64,000 bases of DNA from Trichomonas vaginalis G3 (Eukaryota; Parabasalia; Trichomonadida; Trichomonadidae), in NCBI RefSeq assembly GCF_026262505.1, contig NC_067207.1, positions 8,524,082-8,588,081 on the forward strand, in the 5' to 3' direction. Positions 20,083-29,735 of the stretch are shown here, piece after piece (position 1 is the stretch's first letter; each line of letters opens with the position of its first letter). A program made the position numbers and the translations under genes. The notes beneath the pieces were generated by a model. That model was given only the letters and a program-made list of their open reading frames with translations. It made no database searches and was not told the DNA's origin.

Positions 20083-20826
20083 AAAACTCGTTATAGAGAA
20101 ATAACTTTTGTCATTGAGTTTTGCTATCGCTAAATAAGCTGTTTATTTTAACTTTCAGAATTGAGAAAAAAAATTATTTCTTGTTGTCTATTTTATATAC
20201 GATGGGAATGTGATCGATTGAAGTAGACTACGAGCAGGTGTTATGACTTCATCTAAGATTATAAAAAAGAAACACACTCAAAAAATCTTTGCTCAATTGT
20301 CAAATCTTTCACTTCACAGTTGATGAAAGTTGTGTAAAATGATAAGTACTGTTGTAAACAGAAATTCATCAAAAGTGACACCCCAGAAAAGCTAAAATAT
20401 TGAATTTTTGGAACTTTTGATAGAGCACGTTTTTAAATATTAATTAAAGTAAATGTATATTTTGTAAAGATTCTTTTTAATAAAAAAGTAAAATTTTGAA
20501 GAAGAACACAAAATCTTCTGAAAAATAATATCACATAAACTCATATTATTTTCTAATATATAACTATTTTATATAAAAATCAAATTCAATGATCTTAAAA
20601 GCGAAGGATAAACCTCAAAATTTACGAATATAATGAGTGGGAATATAATGCTTATCTATCATAAAACCATATGAAATATCAATTTTTGCTTTATGCCTAA
20701 TTTTTGACGACAATTAGCAAAAAATGTTAAATGTTAACACTCAGTCCATTTGAATATGAAAAATAAAATTGACTTTGATTAAATGTTTTTATTTATCATG
20801 CAATTCTTCTTGCGACCAAAGATTTG
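20083..20826. other. AT-rich spacer
   Basis: Upstream region of the kinase gene. No gene or repeat is recognised apart from the large inverted repeat that begins at 20827. Confidence 0.5.
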
Positions 20827-21117
20827 AATAAAAGTTCAAAAAATAAGATAGCTTAAAAAATAATATACGGTAGTGTTTACTAATAGATGAATAGTATATA
20901 AATTCTATTAAAATGGATTTGATCCAAAAAAATATATAAAATTTGATCATAAATAAAATCGTTTTAAATTACTTCTTCATTTAAATTATAACAATTATTT
21001 TTGGTTTTATATTTTTTTGGATCAAATCCATTTTAATAGAATTTATATACTATTCATCTATTAGTAAACACTACCGTATATTATTTTTTAAGCTATCTTA
21101 TTTTTTGAACTTTTATT
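20827..21117. repeat. Perfect 110-bp inverted repeat with 71-bp spacer
   Basis: The arm 20827-20936 is repeated base for base, inverted, at 21008-21117, and the spacer is 20937-21007. Outside the arms similarity ends at once. There is no open frame, no obvious target-site duplication and no known terminal motif. The structure could be a fold-back or MITE-like element, a source of long hairpin RNA, or an assembly artefact. Confidence 0.9.
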
Positions 21118-21318
21118 TATCTTAGAATCAATGATCGATTTCACCTCAATAAGGATAATACTATCCAATTTATGTGCAGAAATACAATAACATGTCATTT
21201 AAATATCATATTGCAAAAATAATTTAAAATTTATCTAAATAACTAACAGTTTTATTATTAAGGAAAACAAAAACAAGTTACAATAGTAAATGTATGAATG
21301 TCCCAAGATCTACGCATT

Positions 21319-22200
21319 CTAATTCAGTAAATCTTTGATGAAATATTCAGAACCTGCTGCATAAAAAGCATAATGAGATAAAATGAAATCTACTTCGTGT
21401 GGATCATCAAAGTATTCTAACCTTGAAATCCTCTTCCTTTCTTCTATTGGAATTTTATGTTTTACAACAAAAACCGCATTTTGAGCATCAGCACATTCAA
21501 ATCCTATATCAAGTGCTTTAGTTATGAATTCTTCTGTGCTTTGTGCGAAGTCAGCACCGTACAATGGAATTCCCATATCATTAAATCCTTCTTTAATTAA
21601 ATCACCAAAATCGTCACCAAGATTTGTCATTCCATAAGATATAAATGCACCTTTTCCGGCGAAAAACTTCAATAATCGTTGAATAACTTGGGGTTGAAGA
21701 TAAATTAAACTAAATTCATCAATAAATAGAGTTGGAAGATCAGGAATTAGCAGAGTGTTCAAGACATTTGTGCTTTCTTCTAGATTTAAGTCAAGATCAC
21801 ATAAAATATAATTATCTAATGGTTGAAAAACTTGATTTTCAAGATATTTCTGTTTTTTGGCTACAACAAACTGTTTATCAACTTCTATGAACTTTGAAAA
21901 TTGAATATTTTCATCTCTAAGTCTCCAATATAATGTATCAAAACCTGATCCAAGAGAAACAACTTGTGATTTTGGGCCAAATTTGTCGAAAAATGACTTA
22001 ACAACATATCTTATCATATAACTTCTAATAAATGTTCCGAAATTTTGATGAGGAAGCTGAGATCCGTACAAAATATCTCCTGCGAAGTATTTCATGTATT
22101 TATCACTGTAGTATCCTTTAGAAATTGCTGACATCTTAAATGCAATCACTTCTGATGCAGTGTCTTCAACAGTGGCATTTTCTCCCTCAACATTAATCAT
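21319..22200 (-). CDS. LCMT1: Leucine carboxyl methyltransferase (LCMT1/PPM1-like)
   Basis: 293 residues from ATG 22200; the longer frame begins only at a TTG inside the neighbouring gene. The fold is the PPM1/LCMT SAM-dependent methyltransferase: YYSDKYMKYFAG and RSYMIRYVVKSFF at the N-terminus, the SAM-binding VVSLGSGFDTLYWRLRDE (like LGAGFDTLFWRL in LCMT1), FIEVDKQFVVAKKQKYL, YILCDLDLN and LPTLFIDEFSLIYLQP (like the CVLVYM block). It is expected to methylate the C-terminal leucine of PP2A-type phosphatase catalytic subunits in the cytosol. Length is near that of human LCMT1 (334) minus its N-terminal extension. It is divergent from the next gene with only 21 bp between the two ATGs. Confidence 0.88.
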   Translation of the reverse strand: MINVEGENATVEDTASEVIAFKMSAISKGYYSDKYMKYFAGDILYGSQLPHQNFGTFIRSYMIRYVVKSFFDKFGPKSQVVSLGSGFDTLYWRLRDENIQFSKFIEVDKQFVVAKKQKYLENQVFQPLDNYILCDLDLNLEESTNVLNTLLIPDLPTLFIDEFSLIYLQPQVIQRLLKFFAGKGAFISYGMTNLGDDFGDLIKEGFNDMGIPLYGADFAQSTEEFITKALDIGFECADAQNAVFVVKHKIPIEERKRISRLEYFDDPHEVDFILSHYAFYAAGSEYFIKDLLN

Positions 22201-22221
22201 TTTGCTTTCGAAAAAAAGTGA
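22201..22221. promoter_or_regulatory. 21-bp bidirectional start region
   Basis: The two start codons (22200 minus, 22222 plus) are separated by 21 bp holding TTTCGAAAAAAAGTGA. Plus-strand reading gives AAAAGTGA directly before ATG. Minus-strand reading gives TCACT, which fits the trichomonad Inr TCA(C/T)(A/T). Confidence 0.5.
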
Positions 22222-23742
22222 ATGTTTTACAAGCCATCTGAAGAAGACATTGAAGACTCCATTAAAGAAAGCAAATATCAAAGGTACATGGATGTTAATG
22301 ATGCTGAAATGCTAGAAAAACTCTTTAATATCAAATTCATTAATTTTATAGAAAGCTGTGAAGCCATTAATAACCAATTTACTCAGCAGTCAACACTTGA
22401 TATCAACAATATTGATTGTTTATCTCACTTTTTCATTGAAATTCATGACGCCATTATAGAAAATCAATTTACATTAAAGACATTCACTAAAGTACTACTC
22501 GACAATGAGATAGATAAAGCAATTTACTATATTTTATCAACATCAGCCAATGTTTCAGAAATAGAAAGCGCTGTTTTCTTTTTAGCAGTTATTACAGCAT
22601 ATTCATTAGACAGTTTTGGCCAATTTATACCTCAGAATCGATACTTTCCTCTGATATTTAACATTTTTTGCAATACAAATATAGTTACTCAAGGAAACTT
22701 TAATCAGAACATTACTGCGTGTTTACTTAACTTAGTTAAAGATGAAGAAAGATATAATGATTCATTTGGTCCTTTCAATGATGATTTTGAATCTTCATTC
22801 GAAAATTTTAACAAAATGATTGAATTTAGATGTGCAGAAGGAGGTCCTTCATATTTATTTAGAATATTTATACCAATATATAACAAATTCTTCCAAAATT
22901 TTACTATAGAACACATTCAAATTTTATATAATGTTTATTTAGAAGATAGACTAGTATTTACATACTCAGCACGATTGGCAATCAAAATAATTCAAAATAA
23001 TAAGACAGAACCCCAAATTTTAACAATTTTATTTGATTATTTTTCAGATTTTTGGAATCAACTTCCCAGATACGATGAAGAAGCATGGGATTGTGGTTTA
23101 GAACTTTATTCACAACTACTTACCTATCTTCCTAATGAACTTAAGCTTTCTTTGTTAAATAATGTAACAATTTTTCCTTATCTCATTGAAAAAGGCATCA
23201 GAAACAAGTATTTAGCATCAAATATACTTGATTTCATGACGAATTTGATTAATATGTTCATTCCTTCCGGTGGAAATAATCCAAATTCACAAGAAATTTG
23301 GGCATTTCAGTTTATTTTGACAGCTTTGCAAGGATCAACTGATAGAATAATATCTCCTATTAATGATATGTTCGAGCACCTTTCTGCTGAAGGAAAACTT
23401 TCTGCTTTAAACTTTTTCAATGTATTTTCATCAAAAAGTCACGAAGCAGCACAAAACATTGTTAGAATTATTGATATAGACATTCTTACTGAGTTTTTGG
23501 ATTCAGGATCCAATAAAGAAATCTCCGTTTCATTGGATTTGATTCTCAGACTGTTATTCACTGCCAGACAGATTGGAGAGAGAGCTGCTGTTGATTTTGT
23601 TGAATATTTGGAAATGCATGATATACATGAATATATGAGAGATCTCCAAGAAAATGATGACGAAAGGATTCAATACATGGCTCAGAGAGTTATTGATACT
23701 GTGTATGACATTGTTGGAGAGGAAGAAGATGATGAACAATAA
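22222..23742 (+). CDS. ARM/HEAT-like helical repeat protein, function unknown
   Basis: 506 residues from ATG 22222. It is alpha-helical throughout, with recurring hydrophobic pairs of helices (IDCLSHFFIEIHDAIIENQF, LILRLLFTARQIGERAAVDF) and a very acidic C-terminus (VGEEEDDEQ). No catalytic motif is visible. The pattern is that of the armadillo/HEAT-like proteins abundant in trichomonads, but I do not recognise a specific orthologue. The gene is divergent from LCMT1 and convergent with Hsp70, with 73 bp between the stop codons. Confidence 0.75.
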   Translation: MFYKPSEEDIEDSIKESKYQRYMDVNDAEMLEKLFNIKFINFIESCEAINNQFTQQSTLDINNIDCLSHFFIEIHDAIIENQFTLKTFTKVLLDNEIDKAIYYILSTSANVSEIESAVFFLAVITAYSLDSFGQFIPQNRYFPLIFNIFCNTNIVTQGNFNQNITACLLNLVKDEERYNDSFGPFNDDFESSFENFNKMIEFRCAEGGPSYLFRIFIPIYNKFFQNFTIEHIQILYNVYLEDRLVFTYSARLAIKIIQNNKTEPQILTILFDYFSDFWNQLPRYDEEAWDCGLELYSQLLTYLPNELKLSLLNNVTIFPYLIEKGIRNKYLASNILDFMTNLINMFIPSGGNNPNSQEIWAFQFILTALQGSTDRIISPINDMFEHLSAEGKLSALNFFNVFSSKSHEAAQNIVRIIDIDILTEFLDSGSNKEISVSLDLILRLLFTARQIGERAAVDFVEYLEMHDIHEYMRDLQENDDERIQYMAQRVIDTVYDIVGEEEDDEQ

Positions 23743-23815
23743 ATATTGTAAAAAAAATAAAGTTTTGTTATTTATGTATATAAAAAAAGATTATTTACAA
23801 AAGAGTTCTATTAGC

Positions 23816-25795
23816 TTAGTCGACTTCCTCAACACGTGGGCCAGAGCCTGATGGGCGAGCACCAGCAGATGGGCCAGCGCCTGGGGCAGCACCACCAGCG
23901 CCACCCATGTTCTGGAACATAGATGGGTCAACACCACCTGGCATTCCGCCGGCACCACCAGCAGCGGACTGGTAGGCCTTCTGCATGAGTGGCATCAACT
24001 GGCCTTCGACATCCTTCTGCTTGGCTTCGTAGTCAGCTGTGGAAGCGTCCTGGTTGGAATCGATCCAAGCGAGTGTGTCGTTGACAACCTTGAGGATGGC
24101 ATCCTTGTCAGCAGCATCGATCTTAGAGCCGAGTTCGCCGTTGACAGAGTTACGAACACCGAAGCAGTAACCTTCGAGACCGTTCTTAGCTTCAATCTTC
24201 TTCTTGGCTTCTTCATCCTGAGCCTTGTACTTCTCAGCATCAGAAACCATGCGGTCGATATCTGCCTGGGAAAGACGGCCCTTGTCGTTCTTGATTGTGA
24301 TCTTCTTGACATTACCTGTGGACTTATCCTGAGCAGAAACGTTCATGATACCATCAGCGTTGACATCGAATGTGACTTCGATCTGTGGAACACCACGTGG
24401 TGCTGGTGGAATGCCTGTGAGATCGAATGTACCGAGAAGGTTGTTATCGTGTGTTCTTGTACGCTCACCTTCGTAAACCTTAATTGTAACTGCTGGCTGG
24501 TTATCAGCGAATGTTGTGAAGATGTTTGACTTCTTGGCTGGAATTGTTGTGTTACGTGGGATCAAAACTGTCATGATTTCACCAGCTGTCTCAATACCAA
24601 GGGAAAGTGGAGCGACATCGAGAAGTAAGATATCCTTGACTGCCTCGGAGTTATCGCCCTTGATGATGGCGGCCTGGACTGCAGCACCGTAAGCGACGGC
24701 CTCATCTGGATCGACACCACGGCATGGCTGCTTGCCGTTGAAGAACTCCTGGAGAAGCTGCTGGACACGTGGAATACGTGATGAACCACCGACAAGAACG
24801 ATATCTGTGACATCGGACTTGGACATCTTGGCATCCTTGAGAACCTGGGCAACTGGGCCAAGTGTGGATCTGAAGAGCTCATCGTTCAAGTTCTCGAACA
24901 TAGCACGAGAAATTGTATCCTGGAAATCGTGGCCCTGGTAGAGAGACTCACAAAGGATGGAAGCGTTAGCAGCTGTAGAGATTGTACGCTTAGCACGCTC
25001 GCAAGCTGTTCTGAGTGTTCTCAAAGCACGTGGTGATTCGCGGAGATCGCACTTGAACTTCTTCTGGAAACGATCTGCGAAGTAATCGACAAGGCGTGAA
25101 TCGAAGTCTTCACCACCAAGGTGTGTATCACCAGCTGTAGCACGAACTTCGAACATGCCACCATCGATATCAAGAAGGGAAACATCGAATGTGCCACCAC
25201 CGAGATCGAAGATGAGAACGTGGCGTTCCTTGTCGGACTTCTCGTTGAGACCGAAAGCGATAGCAGCGGCTGTTGGCTCGTTGATGATACGGAGAACGTT
25301 GAGGCCAGCGATGACACCAGCATCCTTTGTAGCCTGACGTTGGCCATCGTTGAAGTAAGCTGGAACTGTAACGACAGCATCTGTAATCTTTTCGGAAAGC
25401 ATGTTCTCAGCTGTTTCTTTCATCTTGCCGAGGACCATGGCTGAGATTTCTTCTGGGAAGAATTGCTTTGTTTCGCCCTTGAACTGGACTTCAATCTTTG
25501 GACGATCGCCATCACCGCGGACGACCTTGAATGGCCAGTGCTTCATATCCTTCTGGACAACTGGATCAGAGAACTTACGGCCAATCATACGCTTAGCATC
25601 GAAGACTGTGTTCTGTGGGTTCATAGCGGCTTGGTTCTTAGCTGCATCACCGACGAGTCTTTCATCTTCTGTGAAAGCAACATAAGATGGGGTTGTTCTG
25701 TTACCCATATCATTGGCGAGAATGTCAACACGGTTATGACGGAAGACACCTACGCATGAGTATGTTGTACCAAGATCAATACCAATAGCAGACAT
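23816..25795 (-). CDS. HSP70: Cytosolic heat shock protein 70
   Basis: 659 residues from ATG 25795. The three Hsp70 signatures are present: [15 protein letters not shown] (residues 4-18), the second family signature in [18 protein letters not shown], and [17 protein letters not shown]. The substrate-binding domain starts near [20 protein letters not shown]. The tail is GGMP-rich and ends in EEVD, the cytosolic/nuclear form that binds TPR co-chaperones. There is no organelle presequence. Codon use is GC-rich at third positions, as for highly expressed genes. A TPR protein gene (28741) lies nearby, but a functional link is only a guess. Length is normal. Confidence 0.98.
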   Translation of the reverse strand: MSAIGIDLGTTYSCVGVFRHNRVDILANDMGNRTTPSYVAFTEDERLVGDAAKNQAAMNPQNTVFDAKRMIGRKFSDPVVQKDMKHWPFKVVRGDGDRPKIEVQFKGETKQFFPEEISAMVLGKMKETAENMLSEKITDAVVTVPAYFNDGQRQATKDAGVIAGLNVLRIINEPTAAAIAFGLNEKSDKERHVLIFDLGGGTFDVSLLDIDGGMFEVRATAGDTHLGGEDFDSRLVDYFADRFQKKFKCDLRESPRALRTLRTACERAKRTISTAANASILCESLYQGHDFQDTISRAMFENLNDELFRSTLGPVAQVLKDAKMSKSDVTDIVLVGGSSRIPRVQQLLQEFFNGKQPCRGVDPDEAVAYGAAVQAAIIKGDNSEAVKDILLLDVAPLSLGIETAGEIMTVLIPRNTTIPAKKSNIFTTFADNQPAVTIKVYEGERTRTHDNNLLGTFDLTGIPPAPRGVPQIEVTFDVNADGIMNVSAQDKSTGNVKKITIKNDKGRLSQADIDRMVSDAEKYKAQDEEAKKKIEAKNGLEGYCFGVRNSVNGELGSKIDAADKDAILKVVNDTLAWIDSNQDASTADYEAKQKDVEGQLMPLMQKAYQSAAGGAGGMPGGVDPSMFQNMGGAGGAAPGAGPSAGARPSGSGPRVEEVD

Positions 25796-25810
25796 TATTA
25801 AAAATGATTG
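25796..25810 (-). promoter_or_regulatory. Inr-like element of Hsp70
   Basis: On the minus strand TCATTTTTAATAATG ends in the Hsp70 start codon. TCATT (25807-25803) fits the Trichomonas vaginalis initiator TCA(C/T)(A/T) at the usual distance from ATG. Confidence 0.6.
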
Positions 25811-26814
25811 GAAATGTTCGGATGAAGGCTCCTCTCAATTTTTTGCCAAAATAAGTGGTCGCTTAAAAAAATTAGTGATGTGAATAAATTTACATGATTT
25901 GTTGAGAAATGTATTAGTCTCGATTTAATTATGCTATTTCCGCATTTAAATTGACTTGTGGAAAAATTTTGATCGGCCAAAAAATAATTGGGCGGCTACT
26001 TTAGCCCTCAAAATTTCGGAGTATTTTGTAAACGGTGTGGGCCCGTGATCAGTACAGGTCAGATTAAAATCGTTCGAAGAACAAGTTCCTTTAGAAGTGA
26101 TTACTATGATTTTTCCCTAATTTCAACTTAACGATTCGATATCCGACATTGAAAAAAATCGAAACTTGAATTAGAGCTTTATGCTTCACAATTATGTTTG
26201 CACATTTTTGTACATTAATAAAATGCTATCAGTTACGAAAAAGGATGATTTTTTGTTCCATTTAAAATTTAATTTGTCTTAAAAAACTAAATGTATAATT
26301 GAAATATTTTTAAAATCAAGAAAGAGAATAAATTTAACGATTGAAAAGAGAGATACTTAAAAAAATTTCAATAAAAATTTTTAAATAGGAAATATATAAA
26401 TGTTTTAATAATAAAAATCAATAATATTTTTAAAATAAAATGTATCTGCTTTTTTAGATTTCCCAAACTCTTCCTTATTTTTTCCAAAAATATTTTAAAA
26501 ATGAAAATTTCAAAAAAATTTTAGCATCACTTAGATTGAAAAAATAGATTTTGAATCTTTTTTTGGAAAAAATACAGGAATTTATTTTCCAAAAAATAGA
26601 TTATCTTTAGAAAGGAAACAAAAGAATGGTCAATTACTTCGATATCGAATTTTTTATCTTTAATTTTCGTAACAAAGTGATTTAATAGAACAATATCCTC
26701 CTTGTAATTAAAGATCGTCATCATAGATCATTCAAATTTATGTTTAATCAATGCAAATAGAAAAAAATAATAAATATCTTTATCAACAACTTATTTGTAC
26801 TTTATTTATTACAT
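25811..26814. other. Long AT-rich spacer upstream of Hsp70
   Basis: About 1 kb with no convincing gene; a 65-codon minus frame at 26527-26724 is all F, K, I and L and looks like chance. Loose GAA/TTC clusters occur near 26070-26100 but do not match a heat-shock element in register. Confidence 0.5.
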
Positions 26815-27126
26815 TTATTCTGTTAAAGGAAGTTCCTTGATTTCAACAATTTCCTTTTCACCGAATTCTTCTTGGAGGCATCCAAGAATACCAGCATTTA
26901 ATGTATTTTTACGGGATGGGCAGCCAGAGCAGTGTCCTGTAAGTTGAACTGAGACAATGCCATCAGTGATATCCTTCAAAACGATATCGCCACCATCCAT
27001 CTGAAGGACTGGGCGAACACGTTCATCAATAACAGCGTTAACTTTGTCGAAGAATTCCTTTGTTGCTTTTGCGAAGAAGTTTGCAAAGACTGGAGAGTTG
27101 GTTGAGTGGGAGATGACTGATAACAT
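26815..27126 (-). CDS. NFU: Hydrogenosomal Nfu-type Fe-S scaffold
   Basis: 103 residues from ATG 27126. The start MLSVISHSTN resembles trichomonad hydrogenosomal presequences (ML-S-rich, short). The rest is a NifU C-terminal/Nfu domain: VNAVIDERVRPVLQMDGGDI, VSVQLTGHCSGCPSRKNTL with the Fe-S-binding CxxC (CSGC), then GILGCLQEEFGE. It is expected to receive and pass on Fe-S clusters in the hydrogenosome, for ferredoxin, PFOR and hydrogenase. The length is that of single-domain Nfu proteins. Two copies of the start-proximal motif lie upstream. Confidence 0.9.
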   Translation of the reverse strand: MLSVISHSTNSPVFANFFAKATKEFFDKVNAVIDERVRPVLQMDGGDIVLKDITDGIVSVQLTGHCSGCPSRKNTLNAGILGCLQEEFGEKEIVEIKELPLTE

Positions 27127-27127
27127 T

Positions 27128-27175
27128 TGTCACTTTTATAATAGTTTGCAGAAATTTTCAATTTTTGTCACTTTT
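27128..27175 (-). promoter_or_regulatory. Two AAAAGTGACA motifs upstream of Nfu
   Basis: On the minus strand AAAAGTGACA ends at 27128, one base before the ATG region (AAAAGTGACAAATG), and a second identical copy lies at 27175-27166. Confidence 0.45.
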
Positions 27176-27735
27176 ATTTTCCCAAATTCATAATTGTCTG
27201 TATCAAAATCAACAAAGTACAGCCTTGCAACTATAATGAATCATGAGATTTTGATTTATCCTTAGAATTTTTTTGGGAAAAAATTTCTTGAAACAATTCA
27301 TATGATTCATATATGACATCCTTTTGCATAGCAATTTAAATCACCATGATTGATCTATTGGAAAGCGATTGAACCATCATTAACATATATTTCATCAAAA
27401 TTGTATTATTCATAGCTTTAAGTTAAATGAAGGAGAAAGAGAAGAATTGTTGCATCAATAAATATACCAGAAGGTCAGATTTTACATAATAATGCAATCA
27501 ACGACAAAATACCCGCAACAATCAATGTATTAAGGTAACAATTAATCGTAATAGAGAGGCTGAAGAAAAATATGAAATCTTTTGATGATCAAAAGTTTGA
27601 AAAAGATTTGGTTGGATCAGAAAATTTTTTTGTTCTCTTCGAAAACCTCACTGTTCTCAATAAAAGAAAACGAATACATTCTAAAAACATATCGATAAAA
27701 AGTGGATATGCAAATTTGACCACTGTTGCCGGGGC
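27176..27735. other. Shared 5' spacer of Nfu and Rab-like genes
   Basis: Spacer between divergent genes. A plus-strand open frame at 27572-27778 overlaps the Rab-like start and has no protein-family features, so it is probably not a gene. Confidence 0.45.
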
Positions 27736-27745
27736 TGACACTTTT
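27736..27745 (+). promoter_or_regulatory. Inverted start-proximal motif (Rab-like gene)
   Basis: TGACACTTTT lies ten bases before ATG 27756. It is the exact reverse complement of the AAAAGTGTCA found before the GT61 gene. Confidence 0.4.
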
Positions 27746-27755
27746 ACTACTAGTA

Positions 27756-28361
27756 ATGACAGAGGCGAGAACTCCTGATGCTCGTGTCATTATTTTAGGA
27801 AACACACAAGTTGGAAAGACTGCACTACTTAGTCGTTTTATTGATAAGACTTATACACCTACAACAACTTCAACAGTGACACCAGTTTTATCGCCTACTG
27901 TTGTTCAAACCAATAATGGTGAATCAGTACATATGCAATTTTGGGATACTGCTGGGCAAGAAAGATATCAGTCGATAGGTCAAGTTTTCTATAGAAGTGC
28001 AAATTTTGCAATTATGTGTTACGATTGCTCTGATGAAAATCCACTTCCAGCACTTCAAAAGTGGAAGCAAAATATACTTAATGTAGAACCTGATTGCCAA
28101 TTATATTTAGCAGGTACAAAATACGATCTTATTGATCCATCTAAACAGTTAGAAATTATAGAGAGCGGCGAGAGGCTTAAAGGAACCCTAGGGTGCTTAG
28201 GTTTCTTTGCTACATCAGCAGTTACAGGCGATGGCGTTGATATTCTATTTTCCTCTATAGCTGATAATTGGTATAATCAAATCAAATCTAAATCAGCAAA
28301 GACACCTCAGAATGCCATGAACCAGAAAACTAAGGATAATAATGGCGGTTGCTGCAAATAA
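27756..28361 (+). CDS. Rab-like small GTPase
   Basis: 201 residues from ATG 27756 (the frame extends ten codons further up to a non-ATG start). G1 is GNTQVGKT, G3 is WDTAGQERYQSIG, G4 is GTKYD (the usual NKxD is TKxD, as in several trichomonad Rabs) and G5 is TSAV. The C-terminus GGCCK carries a double cysteine for geranylgeranylation, so membrane attachment is expected. The effector region (STVTPVLSPTVVQTN) is unlike the common Rab switch I, so the subfamily is uncertain. It probably works in vesicle traffic. Confidence 0.9.
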   Translation: MTEARTPDARVIILGNTQVGKTALLSRFIDKTYTPTTTSTVTPVLSPTVVQTNNGESVHMQFWDTAGQERYQSIGQVFYRSANFAIMCYDCSDENPLPALQKWKQNILNVEPDCQLYLAGTKYDLIDPSKQLEIIESGERLKGTLGCLGFFATSAVTGDGVDILFSSIADNWYNQIKSKSAKTPQNAMNQKTKDNNGGCCK

Positions 28362-28727
28362 TAATTTTTATTATTTATTTACAGAATTGCCTTTCATTCT
28401 TGTAATAAATTCAACTTCTGTTCACAGTAGCGTTTTTAATATTTCTAAGTCATATTTAAAATTACAAAATTCGGATTAATTTCCCGAATTTTAATATAAG
28501 AAGATGGATTTACTACTAAATTCACATAGTGTTCACACTTTATACCGCTTATTTTCTAGTTTACAGAATATTACTTTCATATAACAAAAATCTTTCTAAA
28601 ATGTCCTTGATTCGAATATGAAATATTCTAATAATAGCTTTTTCTCAACGAAATAGTTCTATTTTTAAACCATATGAAGCTAATAGTATTGCTGATAAAG
28701 AGACTTTGTTGATTGAACATTTTACAA
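28362..28727. other. Intergenic spacer
   Basis: AT-rich, with no gene or repeat recognised. It ends in the AAAAGTGACA motif (28728-28737) three bases before the TPR gene. Confidence 0.5.
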
Positions 28728-28737
28728 AAAAGTGACA
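28728..28737 (+). promoter_or_regulatory. AAAAGTGACA start-proximal motif (TPR gene)
   Basis: The sequence AAAAGTGACAAAAATG ends in the start codon at 28741, in the same orientation and spacing class as at the Nfu and GT61 genes. Confidence 0.45.
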
Positions 28738-28740
28738 AAA

Positions 28741-29283
28741 ATGTCTATGGAACAAATTTTAGAGAATAAAAACAAAGGTAATGAATTTTATAAACAAAAA
28801 CAGTACGAAGAAGCACGAGATACATACACCGAAGCAATTGTTGATGCTGAACAGGAGAATTCTGGCTGCGATAATGTGACCAAATCCATTTTATATGGAA
28901 ATCGCGCTGCATGCTTTGTAGCATTAGAGTTACCCGAATTGTGTATTTCTGATTGCAATAAATCGCTTGAATACCAACCAAATTATACAAAAGTTAGACT
29001 GCGGAAGTTTTGGGCTTTAAGAAAGGTTCAAAAGTACAATGAAGCCCTAGAAGAAATCAAAAAGGCAATTGAAGAAGATCCATCAGTCGAAACAACTCAT
29101 GCAAAAGAATACGAAGAATGCAAGAAAGAAGCCGCAGAAGAAACAGAAAAACTTAAAACCGAAGCTATAGGTCAACTCAAGGATCTCGGAAACAAGTTTT
29201 TAGGTTTGTTTGGTCTCAGCACTGATAACTTCAAATTACAGCAAAACGAGAATGGAGGATATAATGTCCAATTCCAAAAGTAA
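28741..29283 (+). CDS. TTC1: TPR protein of the TTC1 family
   Basis: 180 residues from ATG 28741 (an upstream in-frame GTG is ignored). Three tetratricopeptide repeats are visible: KNKGNEFYKQKQYEEARDTY, SILYGNRAACFVALELPELC and TKVRLRKFWALRKVQKYNEA. The C-terminal block LKDLGNKFLGLFGLSTDNF closely matches the diagnostic TTC1 ending (LKDLGNLVLRPFGLSTENF in animals). TTC1 proteins bind Hsp90/Hsp70 tails through the TPRs; the EEVD-ending Hsp70 encoded nearby would be a suitable ligand, but that is inference. It is shorter than animal TTC1 because the acidic N-terminal region is missing. Confidence 0.88.
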   Translation: MSMEQILENKNKGNEFYKQKQYEEARDTYTEAIVDAEQENSGCDNVTKSILYGNRAACFVALELPELCISDCNKSLEYQPNYTKVRLRKFWALRKVQKYNEALEEIKKAIEEDPSVETTHAKEYEECKKEAAEETEKLKTEAIGQLKDLGNKFLGLFGLSTDNFKLQQNENGGYNVQFQK

Positions 29284-29735
29284 TTTGTACTCATCTTTCT
29301 TTATAAAAATTGTTTGTTACAATTATTATTTTAGTTTTTTTTTTCTATTTTATATAGAATCACCTCCTTCTTTTCGACTTTATCAACAATTTTACGAAAC
29401 TTCAATGCTTTTTATCATAGATTCTCGATAAATATGAATTCAATGAATGATATCAAAAGTGAGAATCCAACAGAATACTACGATGAAATAGACAGGTTTT
29501 TTCGAGCTCTATATTAAGAGTCAGGAATTTATTATCAAGGTCAGAATCATTTCCAATCGAATCTCAATATATTGAGCTATTTAAGGGTTTCGTTTTGCGA
29601 AAAAAACGTACAATACGCAATTTCGCTAAAAAAACATTTAGCTAGCAAGGCAAACCCAAATTTTAGCTAAAAGTGACAGGGAAAAAAAACGTTTAGTATT
29701 AAAAAAAAGACCGATGAGAGCTTCGTTCGAAATAT
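29284..29735. other. Spacer with a possible gene remnant
   Basis: An ATG near 29433 opens a short frame (MNSMNDIKSENPTEYYDEID, stop near 29515). Protein-like but broken sequence follows to about 29680. The composition resembles the N-terminal regions of trichomonad ankyrin proteins. It is a weak candidate for a decayed host gene. Confidence 0.25.

Noticed and set aside
23995-25759. Several 60-120-codon frames over Hsp70 on both strands
   Set aside because: Shadows caused by strong codon bias of the Hsp70 gene.
26060-26100. Heat-shock element upstream of Hsp70
   Set aside because: GAA and TTC triplets are present but not in the five-base alternating register; an Inr-like site next to the ATG is better supported.
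26527-26724. 65-codon minus-strand frame
   Set aside because: F/K/I/L-rich translation of AT-rich spacer with no family features.
27572-27778. 68-codon plus-strand frame before the Rab-like gene
   Set aside because: It overlaps the Rab-like start in another frame and shows no protein-family features.
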